64,000 nt of DNA from JBKBIP01 sp046297495 (GCA_046297495.1 JBKBIP010000032.1:1-64000), one strand, 5' to 3'. Numbered from the stretch's first letter, positions 18,700 through 28,828 are shown. Numbers and translations: made by a program. The notes: generated by a model from the sequence alone, not told the origin.

Positions 18700-20166
18700 T
18701 CACAGCACCGGCGACAACAAACGGCAGAAGTTCTCGATCAGCCGACCGGAGAAAGGACGTTGGCGGTACACGCTTGGCTCAATGAGAATGGCATCGTCAA
18801 GATCGCGCAGGAAGGCTTGCTCCAACTCAGCGACCGCCTCGGAGGAGTAGATCAGACAATTGACTTCAAAGTTGAGAAACATGCTGCGGTTGTCGAAGTT
18901 GGCGGTGCCGACCGACGCCCAATCGTCATCAACAAGAATCAGCTTGGAGTGCATCATCCCTTTGGTGTACTGATACACCTTGACACCGGCCCGCATCACT
19001 TCTTCCCAATAGTAGCGAGCGGCAAACAAGGGAATCCACTTATCGGGGCGATACAGCCCTAGAAAGCGCACGTCCACCCCCAGAGAGCCAGCCAGGCGCA
19101 GGGCATCCAGCAAACCGGTGTCGGGAACGAAATACGGCGACGCGATCCACACGCGCCGCCGCGCCCGCAGGATGGCCGCGAAGTAAATCTCGCGGATACT
19201 CTTGACCATTTGATCGGGGCCAGAGTGGATCACCTGCACGGGACAGCTCCCCACGTTATCCAGAGTAGGAAAGTATGCCGCGCTATTCAGCGTCTCCCCC
19301 GATGCGAAGTCCCAATCTTCGATGAACAGCCATTGCAAGGAAGAAACCGCTGGTCCTTCCAGTTTCAAGTGCGTGTCGCGCCAGAAGCCGTAGCGTGGAT
19401 TCTTGCTGACATATTCCTCGCCGATGTTGAGGCCGCCCGTGAAGGCAACCCGGCCATCGACGACCAGGATTTTGCGATGATTGCGCAAATTGACTTGAAA
19501 GCGACGCCGCAAGGGGCTGAGCGGCAGAAAGGCGCTGCACTTCCCCCCTGCCGCCTGCAAAACGCGCAACAGGCGGCGATGCAAGCGGTGCGAGCCGATG
19601 GCGTCATAGACCAACCGGACTTCAATCCCTTCCTTGGCTTTTTGCACCAGGGCGTCCATGAACAACTGTCCGCTGTCATCCGGTTGAAAGATGAAGTATT
19701 CCAGGTGAATGTGGTGCTGGGCCGAGCGGATCGCCTCCAATTTGGCTGCGAACGCTGATTCCCCTTCATGGTAAAACGTCACGGCGTTGCCAGAATGCAC
19801 CGGGAAGGCCTCGTAATGGTTCGCCAGCTCCGCGATGACATGCCAGGAACTATTCACTTCCACGGGCGGCGGCGCCTCATTGCTTAACTGTTTCGACGTG
19901 ACGGCGTGACTGCGCTGGAAGTGCTGCTTGTGGCGGCGCTTGCGCGACAGCGGGCGATGCACGTTCTGATAGCCGAAAAACACGAACAACAATGGTCCCA
20001 GCAACGGCAACAACAGAACGAGCAAACACCAAGCCAGCGCGGACGTGGGTTCTTTCTTGAGCGTCAAGACCCAGCCAATAGTCACCACGACCAAGATGAT
20101 GTCCAAAAAAGCACCAATCGCGGTGATTTCCCGCCAGTAATATTCTAACGTTTCCCAGCCGCTCAA
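18700..20166 (-). CDS. cls: Cardiolipin synthase (phospholipase D superfamily)
   Basis: A 488-residue membrane enzyme that condenses phosphatidylglycerol-type lipids into cardiolipin. Two N-terminal membrane helices (AIGAFLDIILVVVTIGWVL and ALAWCLLVLLLPLLGPLLFVFFG) are followed by two catalytic HKD motifs, HRKILVVDGRVAFTGG and HSKLILVDDDWASVGTAN. Length and layout match bacterial ClsA-type enzymes. It stands alone between modABC and the secreted small protein. Confidence 0.94.
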   Translation of the reverse strand: MSGWETLEYYWREITAIGAFLDIILVVVTIGWVLTLKKEPTSALAWCLLVLLLPLLGPLLFVFFGYQNVHRPLSRKRRHKQHFQRSHAVTSKQLSNEAPPPVEVNSSWHVIAELANHYEAFPVHSGNAVTFYHEGESAFAAKLEAIRSAQHHIHLEYFIFQPDDSGQLFMDALVQKAKEGIEVRLVYDAIGSHRLHRRLLRVLQAAGGKCSAFLPLSPLRRRFQVNLRNHRKILVVDGRVAFTGGLNIGEEYVSKNPRYGFWRDTHLKLEGPAVSSLQWLFIEDWDFASGETLNSAAYFPTLDNVGSCPVQVIHSGPDQMVKSIREIYFAAILRARRRVWIASPYFVPDTGLLDALRLAGSLGVDVRFLGLYRPDKWIPLFAARYYWEEVMRAGVKVYQYTKGMMHSKLILVDDDWASVGTANFDNRSMFLNFEVNCLIYSSEAVAELEQAFLRDLDDAILIEPSVYRQRPFSGRLIENFCRLLSPVL

Positions 20167-20234
20167 TGGATGGTCCCTCTGGTGTCAAGGTCAGGTAGTT
20201 GAGACGAAATACTTCCCCGTGCCTTAATAAGTTA

Positions 20235-21347
20235 TTATATCGATGTCGTGCTGGAACCGGCGCCGCGCGGCAACAGATGCACCGATGATGCCTTGATCCA
20301 GGCGTGAACCACATCCCCCACTCGCAAGCCGAGTTCGTCGCAGGCCGGGCGCGTCACCAGGGCGGTGAGGGGGAAGCCGCCGTCCAGCGCGACGCGCACC
20401 AACGGTCCTTCTTGACTCAATCGTGTCACCCGTGCCGGCAAACGGTTGCGGACGGTGATGGCGACATCGGCCCCTTTGTGCAGGATCACTTCCTCGGCGC
20501 GGATGCACACGTACACATCGGGACCGTCTGCTTGCGGCGCCACGGCCAGCAACGTAGCCGTTCCCACGGCCACCGTGGCCAGTCCCTCGCGCACAGCCAC
20601 AATCCGGCCTGGTTCGACCGTCTCCACGCCGACAATTCGTGCCACTTTCAAGTCAGCTGGCCGGCTGAATACCTCCCGCACGCTGCCAACCTGACGAATG
20701 TTTCCCCCTTCCAGCACCACCACTTGATCGGCCAAGGCCATCGCTTCCACGCGGTCATGAGTCACCAGCACGACGGGAACGTCACATTCGACGAGCAGGC
20801 AGCGCAGCTCATGGCGCAGCTGCTCGCGCAACACGCCATCGAGCGCGGACAAAGGCTCATCCAAGAGGAGTAAGCGCGGCTGGCGAATCAAGGCGCGGGC
20901 CAAGGCGATGCGCTGCTGTTGGCCGCCGGAGACCTGATGCGGGTAACGCTCCTCTAGCCCCCGCAAATCGAAGCGCGCCAGCATGTCCGTCACGCGCCGG
21001 CGGCGCTCGTGTTTCGACAATTCACTGACACCAAAACCGACGTTGCCGGCGACGGTCAGATGCGGGAACAGGGCGTACTCTTGAAACAGAAAACCGATGT
21101 CGCGCTGTTGCGGCGTGAGGCAAATTCCTTGCCCTGCGTCAAACCAAAGCGTCTCGCCATACTGAATCGTGCCGCGGTCGGGGCGTTCCAATCCTGCCAA
21201 ACAGCGCAAGATCGTCGTCTTACCGCAACCAGATGGGCCAAACAGTACCGTGACGGAAAATTGCTCGATGGGATGGCGCAAGTCGGCTTGAATGACAGGT
21301 CCCCGACGAAATCGCTTCTCAAAGACGGCGACCAGCTCCCGACTCAT
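20235..21347 (-). CDS. modC: Molybdate ABC transporter ATP-binding protein ModC
   Basis: A 370-residue ABC ATPase. Walker A is GPSGCGKTT (residues 37-45), with signature VSGGQQQRIALARAL and Walker B LLLLDEPLSALD. The C-terminal part holds oxyanion-type TOBE domains, as in ModC. I took the ATG at 21347, which overlaps the modB stop by four bases; a start further upstream is possible but would run into modB. As the last gene of modABC it would energise molybdate (or tungstate) import. Confidence 0.92.
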   Translation of the reverse strand: MSRELVAVFEKRFRRGPVIQADLRHPIEQFSVTVLFGPSGCGKTTILRCLAGLERPDRGTIQYGETLWFDAGQGICLTPQQRDIGFLFQEYALFPHLTVAGNVGFGVSELSKHERRRRVTDMLARFDLRGLEERYPHQVSGGQQQRIALARALIRQPRLLLLDEPLSALDGVLREQLRHELRCLLVECDVPVVLVTHDRVEAMALADQVVVLEGGNIRQVGSVREVFSRPADLKVARIVGVETVEPGRIVAVREGLATVAVGTATLLAVAPQADGPDVYVCIRAEEVILHKGADVAITVRNRLPARVTRLSQEGPLVRVALDGGFPLTALVTRPACDELGLRVGDVVHAWIKASSVHLLPRGAGSSTTSI

Positions 21348-22012
21348 AGCACGTTCCCTCGCCGTCCCAAAGTCTGCACCAGGCACAACACGACAAAGGC
21401 AAAGACCACCAACAGCAGCGCGGCGCGCCCCGCCGAGGCATAATCCAGCGCTTGCACATCGTCGTAAATGGCGATGGACAAGGTGCGGGTGACGCCGGGA
21501 ATGTTACCGCCAATCATCAACACCACGCCGAACTCGCCGACACTGTGCGCGAAGGTCAACACCAATCCCGTCAAGATGCCGGGCCAACTGAGCGGCACGA
21601 TCACTTGAATGAAGGTCCGCCAGCGCGACGCCCCCAAACACCAGGCCGCCTCCACATAGCGGCGCGGCACGGCGGCGAAGGCGGCGGCGAAGGGACGCAC
21701 CGCGAACGGGAGGTTGAACAGGACCGAACCCAGCAAAATCCCGGCGAACGAGAACGGCAGCAAGCCCCCGGTCACTGCTTCATACGCCTTGCCCACGGGA
21801 CCACGCGGGCCAATCGCCATCAGGATATAAAACCCCAACACCGTCGGCGGTAAGACCAGCGGCAAGCTGACGACAGCTTCGATGACCGACTTGCCGCGCC
21901 AGGAGGTAGTCGCCAACCAGTAGGCCAACGGCAAGCCGATGACCAACAGAATCACTGTTGTCCAAGTCGCCAAGCGTAGCGTGAGCCAAACGGCTGTTCC
22001 CTCCATGCTCAT
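21344..22012 (-). CDS. modB: Molybdate ABC transporter permease ModB
   Basis: A 222-residue membrane permease with about five hydrophobic helices and the family segments SLPLVLPPTVLGFYIL and FAHSVGEFGVVLMIGGNIPG. The EAA loop is VEAAWCLGASRWRTFIQVIVP. The frame is open for another 150 codons upstream, but that part is the shadow of modA; the ATG at 22012 overlaps the modA stop by ATGA and gives the usual ModB length. Confidence 0.93.
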   Translation of the reverse strand: MSMEGTAVWLTLRLATWTTVILLVIGLPLAYWLATTSWRGKSVIEAVVSLPLVLPPTVLGFYILMAIGPRGPVGKAYEAVTGGLLPFSFAGILLGSVLFNLPFAVRPFAAAFAAVPRRYVEAAWCLGASRWRTFIQVIVPLSWPGILTGLVLTFAHSVGEFGVVLMIGGNIPGVTRTLSIAIYDDVQALDYASAGRAALLLVVFAFVVLCLVQTLGRRGNVL

Positions 22013-22797
22013 TCCCCCGGCAAGAGAAAGCCATATCGACCGAGAATTTCTCTCCCTTGCGGTCCCATCACAAAGGCGCGAAATTGTTCCGCTGCTTGGG
22101 GGTCTTGTGCCCAATTCAGAATCACGCTCCCCTGTTCCATTCTGGGATAGGTATCGAGTGGAACAATCCAATAGCGTCCTTTTTCTTTCATGGCCGGCGC
22201 CATGGCTAACGACAAGGCAATGATGCCGATGTCCGCGGCGCCGCTCTCGATATATTGTGCCGTTTGGGCGACGTTCTCCCCCAACACCAACCGCTCCTTG
22301 ACCTGATCGTACAAACCTCGGCTTTGAAGAGCTGCCTGAGCGGCTCGGCCATAGGGCGCATGCCGGGGATTGGCGATGGCGACTTTGCGAGCGAACGGGT
22401 GGAGAATCGCGTCGATGCCGAGATGTTCCACATCGATAGGAGAGGTGCTGGGCACCCACACCACGATTTGTCCCACGGCATAGAGAAACTGGCTCGCGGG
22501 AACGGCCAAGCCTCTTTCCACGAGCTGTTGGGGATAAGCTATATCCGCCGAAAAATAGATGTCGTAGGGGGCCTGGTTCAAAAGCTGCGCGAAGAAATTG
22601 CCAGACGATCCATAAATTACCTGCACCTGAATATCGGTATGCTGATTCTCAAATTCCGCGATAAGTTCATCAAAGGCAAACTTGAGGTCCGCCGCTGCCG
22701 CGACGGTCACTTGGCGCGGCGCGGCGTTCGGCGACGAACCGCAACCCACGCTCAACAGAGCCAGCAAGGCGCTGATCCAATATGCTCGATTTGTCAC
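22009..22797 (-). CDS. modA: Molybdate-binding lipoprotein ModA
   Basis: A 262-residue periplasmic binding protein. The mature part starts VTVAAAADLKFAFDELIAEFE and contains YGSSGNFFAQL, both ModA signatures. The GTG at 22797 is favoured as start: AAGAGG lies just upstream and it puts the lipobox LSVGC (Cys19) at the right distance, so the protein is probably a lipoprotein. An upstream ATG at 22851 would add 18 residues. First gene of modABC; molybdate or tungstate is the likely ligand. Confidence 0.92.
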   Translation of the reverse strand: MTNRAYWISALLALLSVGCGSSPNAAPRQVTVAAAADLKFAFDELIAEFENQHTDIQVQVIYGSSGNFFAQLLNQAPYDIYFSADIAYPQQLVERGLAVPASQFLYAVGQIVVWVPSTSPIDVEHLGIDAILHPFARKVAIANPRHAPYGRAAQAALQSRGLYDQVKERLVLGENVAQTAQYIESGAADIGIIALSLAMAPAMKEKGRYWIVPLDTYPRMEQGSVILNWAQDPQAAEQFRAFVMGPQGREILGRYGFLLPGE

Positions 22798-23228
22798 GCG
22801 CACCTCTTCAGGCGATGTCCATTTTTGCCAAGGTAATCCATTGACCAGCAATGGCCGGATATGGATACTTCCACCTCTTGCGGATCATTGGCCGATCAAC
22901 TCACCCTGGTACGTCGCCAGGCCGATGGCGTAATACTTGTGGATTTGATCGATACGGGCGCCATAATACATCTTATAGTGATCGCCGTCACGGAGCACTG
23001 CTTGCGAGGATGTAGAGGTGGAGTCGAATGGGCTGCATTGAGTTTGGGAACCAGCAAAATCGTTAGTTGTGGTTTATCCTACGGCGACTCAATGAGCCGA
23101 ACAAGCGGCTCATGTGGATGAAATGCCGGCAGAGGGGTGGTATAGTGGGGAAATGGCTCGCCCGCTAAACATGGATTGCTGATCACCGATCACGGATCAT
23201 TGCTTCCTGATCATAAAGGGTCCCCCTC
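22798..23228. other. Divergent intergenic region (modA / WD40 kinase)
   Basis: This 431-base spacer should hold the promoters of the mod operon and the kinase. TATAGT at 23141-23146 is a weak -10 candidate for the kinase. A partial copy of the GCTAAAC repeat lies at 23155-23170. No convincing gene and no molybdenum-cofactor-like leader was recognised. Confidence 0.5.
23155..23170 (+). repeat. Partial copy of dispersed GCTAAAC repeat (family A)
   Basis: GGCTCGCCCGCTAAAC is identical to the right half of the copy at 28865-28893. It lies between genes. Confidence 0.55.
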
Positions 23229-26200
23229 ATGTCTCGACAAGAGTCTGTCGCTGAGGAACGCTTCAATTTTCTCGGTCCTCCCGATGGGCCAGGGGAGTTG
23301 GGTTGGCTGGCGCATTTTCGCGTCTTGCGGTTGTTGGGCAAAGGGGGCATGGGGATCGTGTTCGCGGCGGAAGATCGCCATTTGCGCCGTTGCGTGGCCC
23401 TCAAAGTCTTGAAGCCGGCGCTGGCTTACGATTTCGTCGCCCGGCAGCGTTTCCTCCGCGAAGCCCAGGCGGCGGCGGCTTTGCGTCATGATCATGTCGT
23501 TACCATTTACCAAGTAGGCCAAGAGCACGATCTTCCTTACCTGGTCATGGAGTTGCTCGACGGCGAATCACTGAATTGGCGTTTGGAGCGCGAACCACGC
23601 CCGCCATTGGCGCTGGTGCTGCGCTGGGGACGGGAGATGGCCGAAGGACTGGCCGCCGCCCACGCCGTGGGGTTGATCCATCGGGACATCAAGCCGGCCA
23701 ATATCTGGCTGGAAGCGCCGGCGGAGCGCGTGAAGATTCTCGATTTCGGACTGGCCCGTTCGTTGCAAGATGACACAAGACTAACGGAAAGCGGCATGGT
23801 CATCGGCACCCCCGCCTATATGCCGCCGGAGCAAGTGAGCGGTGCCGAGACGGATGGCCGTTCGGACCTGTTCAGCCTTGGTTGTCTGCTGTATCAGATG
23901 GCAGCGGGCCAGTTGCCGTTTCAGGGGAATAATACGCTCGCTTTCTTCTCGGCGCTGGCGGTGCAGGTGCCGAGGAACTTGCGGGAGTTGGATGCCACCA
24001 TCCCGCCAGCGTTCGCGGAATTGGTGCAATCGTTGCTCGCCAAGCAACGCGAGGAGCGGCCCGCCTCGGCGCGAGAGGTCGCCGACCATCTGCGGACCAT
24101 TGAACGGGACCTGGCGGGGAATGCGTCTGCTCACGAGCAAGAAGTCGCCGCTGTTGACATCCCTATGCTGACATCTTCCGGCCAAATGGCGATTCCGCCA
24201 TCATCCGGCACGGAGCTTATCGAGCAGAAGCCACGCCGCTGGCGGCCCGTCCTGGCGGCGCTGGCTTTGGCGGCGGGGTTGCTCTCCCTCGCATGGTTGG
24301 TCGGGTTTGGCTTTCAGACCAACACGCCTTCCCCCCACCCGTTCGCTCCGGGCACGCCTTCCAGCCAACCAGCAGATCCGCCTCGGCTCACGGCGCTGGA
24401 TCGTCTGCGACCGGAACAGATTCCCGCCGCCGAACGCTTTCCCTGGCAACCTCCAGAGTTGGTCGCTGTAATCGGCACCAATCGGGCAGCCCACTGGGAC
24501 AAAGTCTGGCATGTCGCCCTCAGCCCGGATGGGAAGCTGGCAGCGGCCGCCAATGGCAACCTCGTGCATCTTTGGGACACCGCCACGGGACAACTCCACG
24601 CCATCTTGCATGGACACACCGACACCGTGCGTTTCGTTACGTTCGCTCCCGATGGGCAGACCGTCGCTTCCGGCAGCTTGGATGGCATCGTGAAAATTTG
24701 GGATAGTGCGACAGGCCAAGAAAAGGCTTCCTGGCAAAATACGCACCTCTCCCTGGATCCGGGAGCGTTTGGTTACGATGGTCGCATTTTGGTCGGTGGC
24801 GGCCTGGAAGGGAATATCCGCTTGTGGGACGCGCGCACGGGGCGAGAAGTCGTCACCTGGAAAGGACATGAGGTCCCCCTCTGGAGTTTGGCGCTGGCGA
24901 ACGACGGCAAAACACTGGTCACGGCGGCCCGTGACAGCTCGGTCAAAGTGTGGGACGTGGGCACACGCCAGGAAAAAGCGTCTCTCAAGGGACACTCCGC
25001 CAAGGTGGATTTCCTGGTATTTTCACCGGACGGTGGCAATTTGGCCTCGCTGGCGCGGGGCAGCTGGACCAATCCCGGCGAGCTGAAACTGTGGGATGCC
25101 GGCAGTTGGAAGGAATTAGCGGCGTTTTCCGGAGAGGAAATTCATGTCAAATGCTTGGCCTTGTCGGCGAACGGTGTTCGGCTCCTCACCGATCGGAATA
25201 AAGACGTGCGGGTTTGGGACGGCCAGACACTCCGTCCGACGTCCACTCTTTCGGGACATACGGATGTGATTTATTCCGTGGCCGTGACCCCGGACGGCAC
25301 GCTCGCCGCTTCCGGCAGCCTCGACGGCACCTTGCGCCTCTGGGACCTGGACAAGAAACAAGAGCGCCACGTTCTGGGGCAAGCGAGCGGCGCGATCCGC
25401 GATGCGGAATTCACGCCGGATGGCGCCGCGCTAGCCTTGGCCGGCGCGGACGGCGTCGCGCTGTGGCGCGCGAACAGCGGTACGACGGAGGCACTCTTCC
25501 CCAAGCCGCCGAGTGCCGCGCGCTCGGTCGCCGTCTCCTCGGATGGCAAGCTCTTGGTCGGCGTCGCGGCCGACGGCACGCCATGGCTCTGGGATGTGGA
25601 TGCGGGCAAACGGCGGACGGACCTGAAACAAGGGCCTTTTCAAGTCACGTTATTTGCCCTGGCTCCCGATGGTCAAACGTTGGTGACGGCTGACAGTGCA
25701 ATAGCGCATTTATGGGATTTGACCTCGGGGAAATGGCGCCGCGCCCTGCCCCCACACCCTGACCAGATCATCGCCTTGGCTTTCTCGCCGGATAGTCAGT
25801 ATGTGGCGACCGGCTGCCGGGATGGCGGGGTCCGCCTGTTCGCATCGAACACCGGTCAGGAACAGGGCCGATTGCTGGGCCACAAGACTTATATCAAGTC
25901 CGTGGCATTTCTCCACGATGACCGGACCTTGGCGATTGGCAGTCTCGACCGCACGGTCCGGCTATGGGATTATCGCGCCCGCCGGCAACACCGGACACTG
26001 GAAGGACACCACGGCGAGGTAATCGGCGTGGCTGCCGCTCCCAACGGTCAGCTTCTCGCCTCCACCTCAACCAACGGCGACATCATCCTGTGGGACCTAT
26101 CCAGCGGCGAGAAGCTGCGCCACTGGCAAATGCCGGGCAGTGTCCCCCGCCTGTGCTTCTCCCCCGACAGTCGTTATCTAGCCACCGTCAACGGCAACGG

Positions 26201-26252
26201 CACGGTGAATCTGCTGCGGCTGACGGAAGCACCAGCCGGCGGCGGGAGATGA
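23229..26252 (+). CDS. Membrane Ser/Thr protein kinase with C-terminal WD40 repeats
   Basis: A 1007-residue Hanks-type kinase. The kinase domain (about residues 30-290) has the glycine loop LGKGGMG, catalytic Lys59, HRDIKPAN with Asp153, DFG (172-174) and GTPAYMPPEQ, so it should be active. One membrane helix lies at about 340-362. From about 430 to the end there is a chain of WD40 repeats with recurring LWD endings (VHLWDTATG, VKIWDSATG, LRLWDLDK), enough for two propellers on the far side of the membrane. Such kinase-WD40 fusions are expanded in planctomycetes and are thought to couple ligand or protein binding to phosphorylation. The target is unknown. Confidence 0.95.
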   Translation: MSRQESVAEERFNFLGPPDGPGELGWLAHFRVLRLLGKGGMGIVFAAEDRHLRRCVALKVLKPALAYDFVARQRFLREAQAAAALRHDHVVTIYQVGQEHDLPYLVMELLDGESLNWRLEREPRPPLALVLRWGREMAEGLAAAHAVGLIHRDIKPANIWLEAPAERVKILDFGLARSLQDDTRLTESGMVIGTPAYMPPEQVSGAETDGRSDLFSLGCLLYQMAAGQLPFQGNNTLAFFSALAVQVPRNLRELDATIPPAFAELVQSLLAKQREERPASAREVADHLRTIERDLAGNASAHEQEVAAVDIPMLTSSGQMAIPPSSGTELIEQKPRRWRPVLAALALAAGLLSLAWLVGFGFQTNTPSPHPFAPGTPSSQPADPPRLTALDRLRPEQIPAAERFPWQPPELVAVIGTNRAAHWDKVWHVALSPDGKLAAAANGNLVHLWDTATGQLHAILHGHTDTVRFVTFAPDGQTVASGSLDGIVKIWDSATGQEKASWQNTHLSLDPGAFGYDGRILVGGGLEGNIRLWDARTGREVVTWKGHEVPLWSLALANDGKTLVTAARDSSVKVWDVGTRQEKASLKGHSAKVDFLVFSPDGGNLASLARGSWTNPGELKLWDAGSWKELAAFSGEEIHVKCLALSANGVRLLTDRNKDVRVWDGQTLRPTSTLSGHTDVIYSVAVTPDGTLAASGSLDGTLRLWDLDKKQERHVLGQASGAIRDAEFTPDGAALALAGADGVALWRANSGTTEALFPKPPSAARSVAVSSDGKLLVGVAADGTPWLWDVDAGKRRTDLKQGPFQVTLFALAPDGQTLVTADSAIAHLWDLTSGKWRRALPPHPDQIIALAFSPDSQYVATGCRDGGVRLFASNTGQEQGRLLGHKTYIKSVAFLHDDRTLAIGSLDRTVRLWDYRARRQHRTLEGHHGEVIGVAAAPNGQLLASTSTNGDIILWDLSSGEKLRHWQMPGSVPRLCFSPDSRYLATVNGNGTVNLLRLTEAPAGGGR

Positions 26253-26295
26253 GAAACCTGATCAATCGATTCAAGCAATGAGGCACCTCTTGAGC

Positions 26296-27150
26296 TCACG
26301 TAAACTCCGTCCCCGTCAGCTTCAGAAACGCTTCGTGAAAGTTGAATTCGCGTGTTTGCAGGCTGGCCACGGCGCCAGCTTCGACATGATGGGCTAAGGT
26401 GTGGCGGTGTTCGGCCAAATCGAGGTTCAGCATCAGACGTTGGTTGTCGTGCAGCACGACATCGACAAGCCGTTCGCTGTGTTGTTGCCGAAGTGACAGC
26501 GGCGTATCCAGAGCGACCAATTCCCCCTTACACAAGATCGCCACCCGGTCGCAGATTTCCTCCACTTCGCGCATGTTGTGCGTGGTGAGCAATACCGTGA
26601 CGCCATCGGCCACCAGCTCACGCAGCGTGCGCCGCACCACATCGGCGGAATGGATGTCCAGGTTGGCGGTCGGCTCATCCAGATAGAGCAGCCGTGGGCG
26701 GTGCAGCAAGGCACGCGCCAACAGCAGCTTGCGGCGCATGCCCAGGGAATAGGCCGACACCGGCAGATCGGCGGCATCGGTCAATTCCACTAATGCCAGG
26801 CAGTCGTCAATGCGTTCGTCGGCAACCCGATATAGTCCGGCGAAGAATTGCAAATTGCGCCGGCCGGTGAATTCCTCGAAGTGGTTTTCGCGGTCGGGGA
26901 CGTAGCCAAACAACGGCTTGACCAACGCCCAATCGCGGACAATGTCATGCCCCAGCACCAGCGCCTGCCCGCCGCTGGGTTGGCGCTGGCCGATGAGCAC
27001 GCGCAACGTCGTGCTCTTGCCCGCCCCGTTCGGTCCCAACAGGCCGAACAATTCGCCACCCCGCAGCTCCAGATTCAGGTTGTGAACCGCCACGAAGGAG
27101 CCGTAACAGATCGTCAGGTCCTTCAACTGAATGACCGGCTCCCCCGGCAT
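26296..27150 (-). CDS. ABC transporter ATP-binding protein (ABC-2/CcmA type)
   Basis: A 284-residue ATPase with Walker A GPNGAGKST (39-47), a signature region YSLGMRRKLLLARALLHRP and Walker B LLYLDEPTANLDI. It resembles ATPases of ABC-2-type exporters. No permease gene lies beside it, which is unusual; the neighbours are the VWA protein (46 bases upstream) and the convergent kinase. It could serve a permease encoded elsewhere or form part of the 26296-30991 cluster. Confidence 0.88.
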   Translation of the reverse strand: MPGEPVIQLKDLTICYGSFVAVHNLNLELRGGELFGLLGPNGAGKSTTLRVLIGQRQPSGGQALVLGHDIVRDWALVKPLFGYVPDRENHFEEFTGRRNLQFFAGLYRVADERIDDCLALVELTDAADLPVSAYSLGMRRKLLLARALLHRPRLLYLDEPTANLDIHSADVVRRTLRELVADGVTVLLTTHNMREVEEICDRVAILCKGELVALDTPLSLRQQHSERLVDVVLHDNQRLMLNLDLAEHRHTLAHHVEAGAVASLQTREFNFHEAFLKLTGTEFT

Positions 27151-27196
27151 GGCTGATTCCTCTCGCGAATCAATGCATCAAAGAAGTGAATCTCCC

Positions 27197-28828
27197 TCAC
27201 GGCCGGCTCATGCCGACGAAGCTGCCGTCATTCTCGCGGGACAAGGCCCAGAGGAAGGCGCCCAGATCGGGGCTTTCGTAGTAGAAGCCGATGCTGTGGA
27301 TACGCACCCGCTGTTGACCGGGAATGGAGCGATTCCAGTTATTCAGCAGTGTTTGCCGAACGTATTGCGACATGACGGCGACACGCTGATTCTCCGTCAG
27401 GGTGCGGGCCTGTTCGGGTGTCAGCCCTTCCCCCATGCTGGGCAAGCCATCCGAGAAGAAATAGACCGTGTCCATTCCTTTGGCGCGAAAGCGAAAGGCA
27501 GCGTCCATGGCGGCATAAATGTTGGTGTGGCCAACCGGCTTGGTCGCCAACAAGGCTTTGAACACCTGATCCGGGCTAATTTGCGGATCGAAGTCAAACC
27601 AATCATTTTCTTGTCCCAGAAGAAACGTCGCTTTGCTGGAAAAAATGATGACTTGATATTTCTCCAAGTCGGGCAGGCTGCGCATGACCTTGGCCACCGT
27701 GTCGCACACGCCTTCCCATTTGCCGGGAGCGGGGGTGTTGTAGTCCAACATCCCCATGCTGCCGGAAATATCGATGATAAACACCACGCGCCGGCCCGTC
27801 AGCACTACGCCCGCGAAACGATTGTCGGCGGCTTGGCGAGCGCGGTTGACCACTTCCATGAGGAACTTCTTGTCCCCCTCTAATTCGCTGATGCGGCGGC
27901 GGGCTTCGACCAGGTCCCGGGCGCGGTCCATCACCTGCTTGGCCACGGTATCCTTGCTCGTTTCCAAGTTTTGCAAGTTTTTGAGGGTCTCATCGAGCTG
28001 CTTACGTGACAGTAGCAATTCACTTTCCAAGGTCAAGCCGCGTGCCTCGGCGGCGGCCAGCTTGTCGCGGTACAACTTGGCCTCGGCTTGCAAGCCAGGA
28101 ATCATACCCGCCATGCGTTTAAGCTGCAGGTTCTGGGCTTCCGTGTCACGGATGCGCCGGGCTAAGTCGTCGGCGGCTTGGGCGGCAGCCGTGAATTGCG
28201 TGTCCTTCTGTTTCAGCAAGTCTTCCAGGCTGGTGAGGCGTTTTTCCGCGTTCTGTTTGGCTGTGGTCGCGTCCGTCAGTTGCGTGTCGCGCTCGGCCAA
28301 CAACAGATCTAAGGCGTTTTTCTGTTTCTGCAGATCGTTCAAACTACGATTCATGCTGGCCAGTTGCGCGTCGCTGGTCGCCTTCTGTTTGCGCACGTCG
28401 GCCAACGCGCGTGTTAAGAGGGTCAATTCGGCGTCCACGTTCGCCTTCTGCTGGGTCACCTCGTCGAGCCGGCGCGTCAACTGGGTCAATTGGCCACGCG
28501 CGGATTGCAAGTCCTTGTCCAGGTTCTCCCGTTCGATGGCCAAGTTGTCGCGGTGCGCCGCCAACACGGCGGCCCATTGCCCCGTCGTCTCCAATTCGTG
28601 CGTGGTGCTGGCAAGCAATTCACGCGTGGTCTGTAAACTTTGTTGAGAGATGAGCAATTGTTTTTCGACATCCTGCAATTGGATGCTGACCTGCCCCGCC
28701 TTGACCAGGCGCTCCTTGGCTTCGCGGAAGTTCAGCAGCCATAACAGAATGACACAACCGAGGGCGCAGCAGAGAACGTCCACCATGGACAGATTGAAAA
28801 TGGTGGGAATGCGATGGCGAGTGCGCAT
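27197..28828 (-). CDS. VWA-domain protein with ExbD/TolR-like membrane anchor and long coiled coil
   Basis: A 543-residue protein in three parts. Residues 10-33 (NLSMVDVLCCALGCVILLWLL) form one membrane helix with an aspartate, Asp17, in an MVDV context like the PxIDVMLVLL helix of ExbD/TolR. Residues 40-340 are a nearly unbroken coiled coil rich in Gln, Leu, Arg and Lys. The C-terminal 200 residues are a von Willebrand A domain with an intact MIDAS (Asp353-x-Ser355-x-Ser357, Thr435, Asp460). The topology would put coil and VWA domain in the periplasm. It is the third gene after an ExbB/TolQ-like channel and an Hsp70-like protein. The stator reading is inference; the VWA call is firm. Confidence 0.88.
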   Translation of the reverse strand: MRTRHRIPTIFNLSMVDVLCCALGCVILLWLLNFREAKERLVKAGQVSIQLQDVEKQLLISQQSLQTTRELLASTTHELETTGQWAAVLAAHRDNLAIERENLDKDLQSARGQLTQLTRRLDEVTQQKANVDAELTLLTRALADVRKQKATSDAQLASMNRSLNDLQKQKNALDLLLAERDTQLTDATTAKQNAEKRLTSLEDLLKQKDTQFTAAAQAADDLARRIRDTEAQNLQLKRMAGMIPGLQAEAKLYRDKLAAAEARGLTLESELLLSRKQLDETLKNLQNLETSKDTVAKQVMDRARDLVEARRRISELEGDKKFLMEVVNRARQAADNRFAGVVLTGRRVVFIIDISGSMGMLDYNTPAPGKWEGVCDTVAKVMRSLPDLEKYQVIIFSSKATFLLGQENDWFDFDPQISPDQVFKALLATKPVGHTNIYAAMDAAFRFRAKGMDTVYFFSDGLPSMGEGLTPEQARTLTENQRVAVMSQYVRQTLLNNWNRSIPGQQRVRIHSIGFYYESPDLGAFLWALSRENDGSFVGMSRP

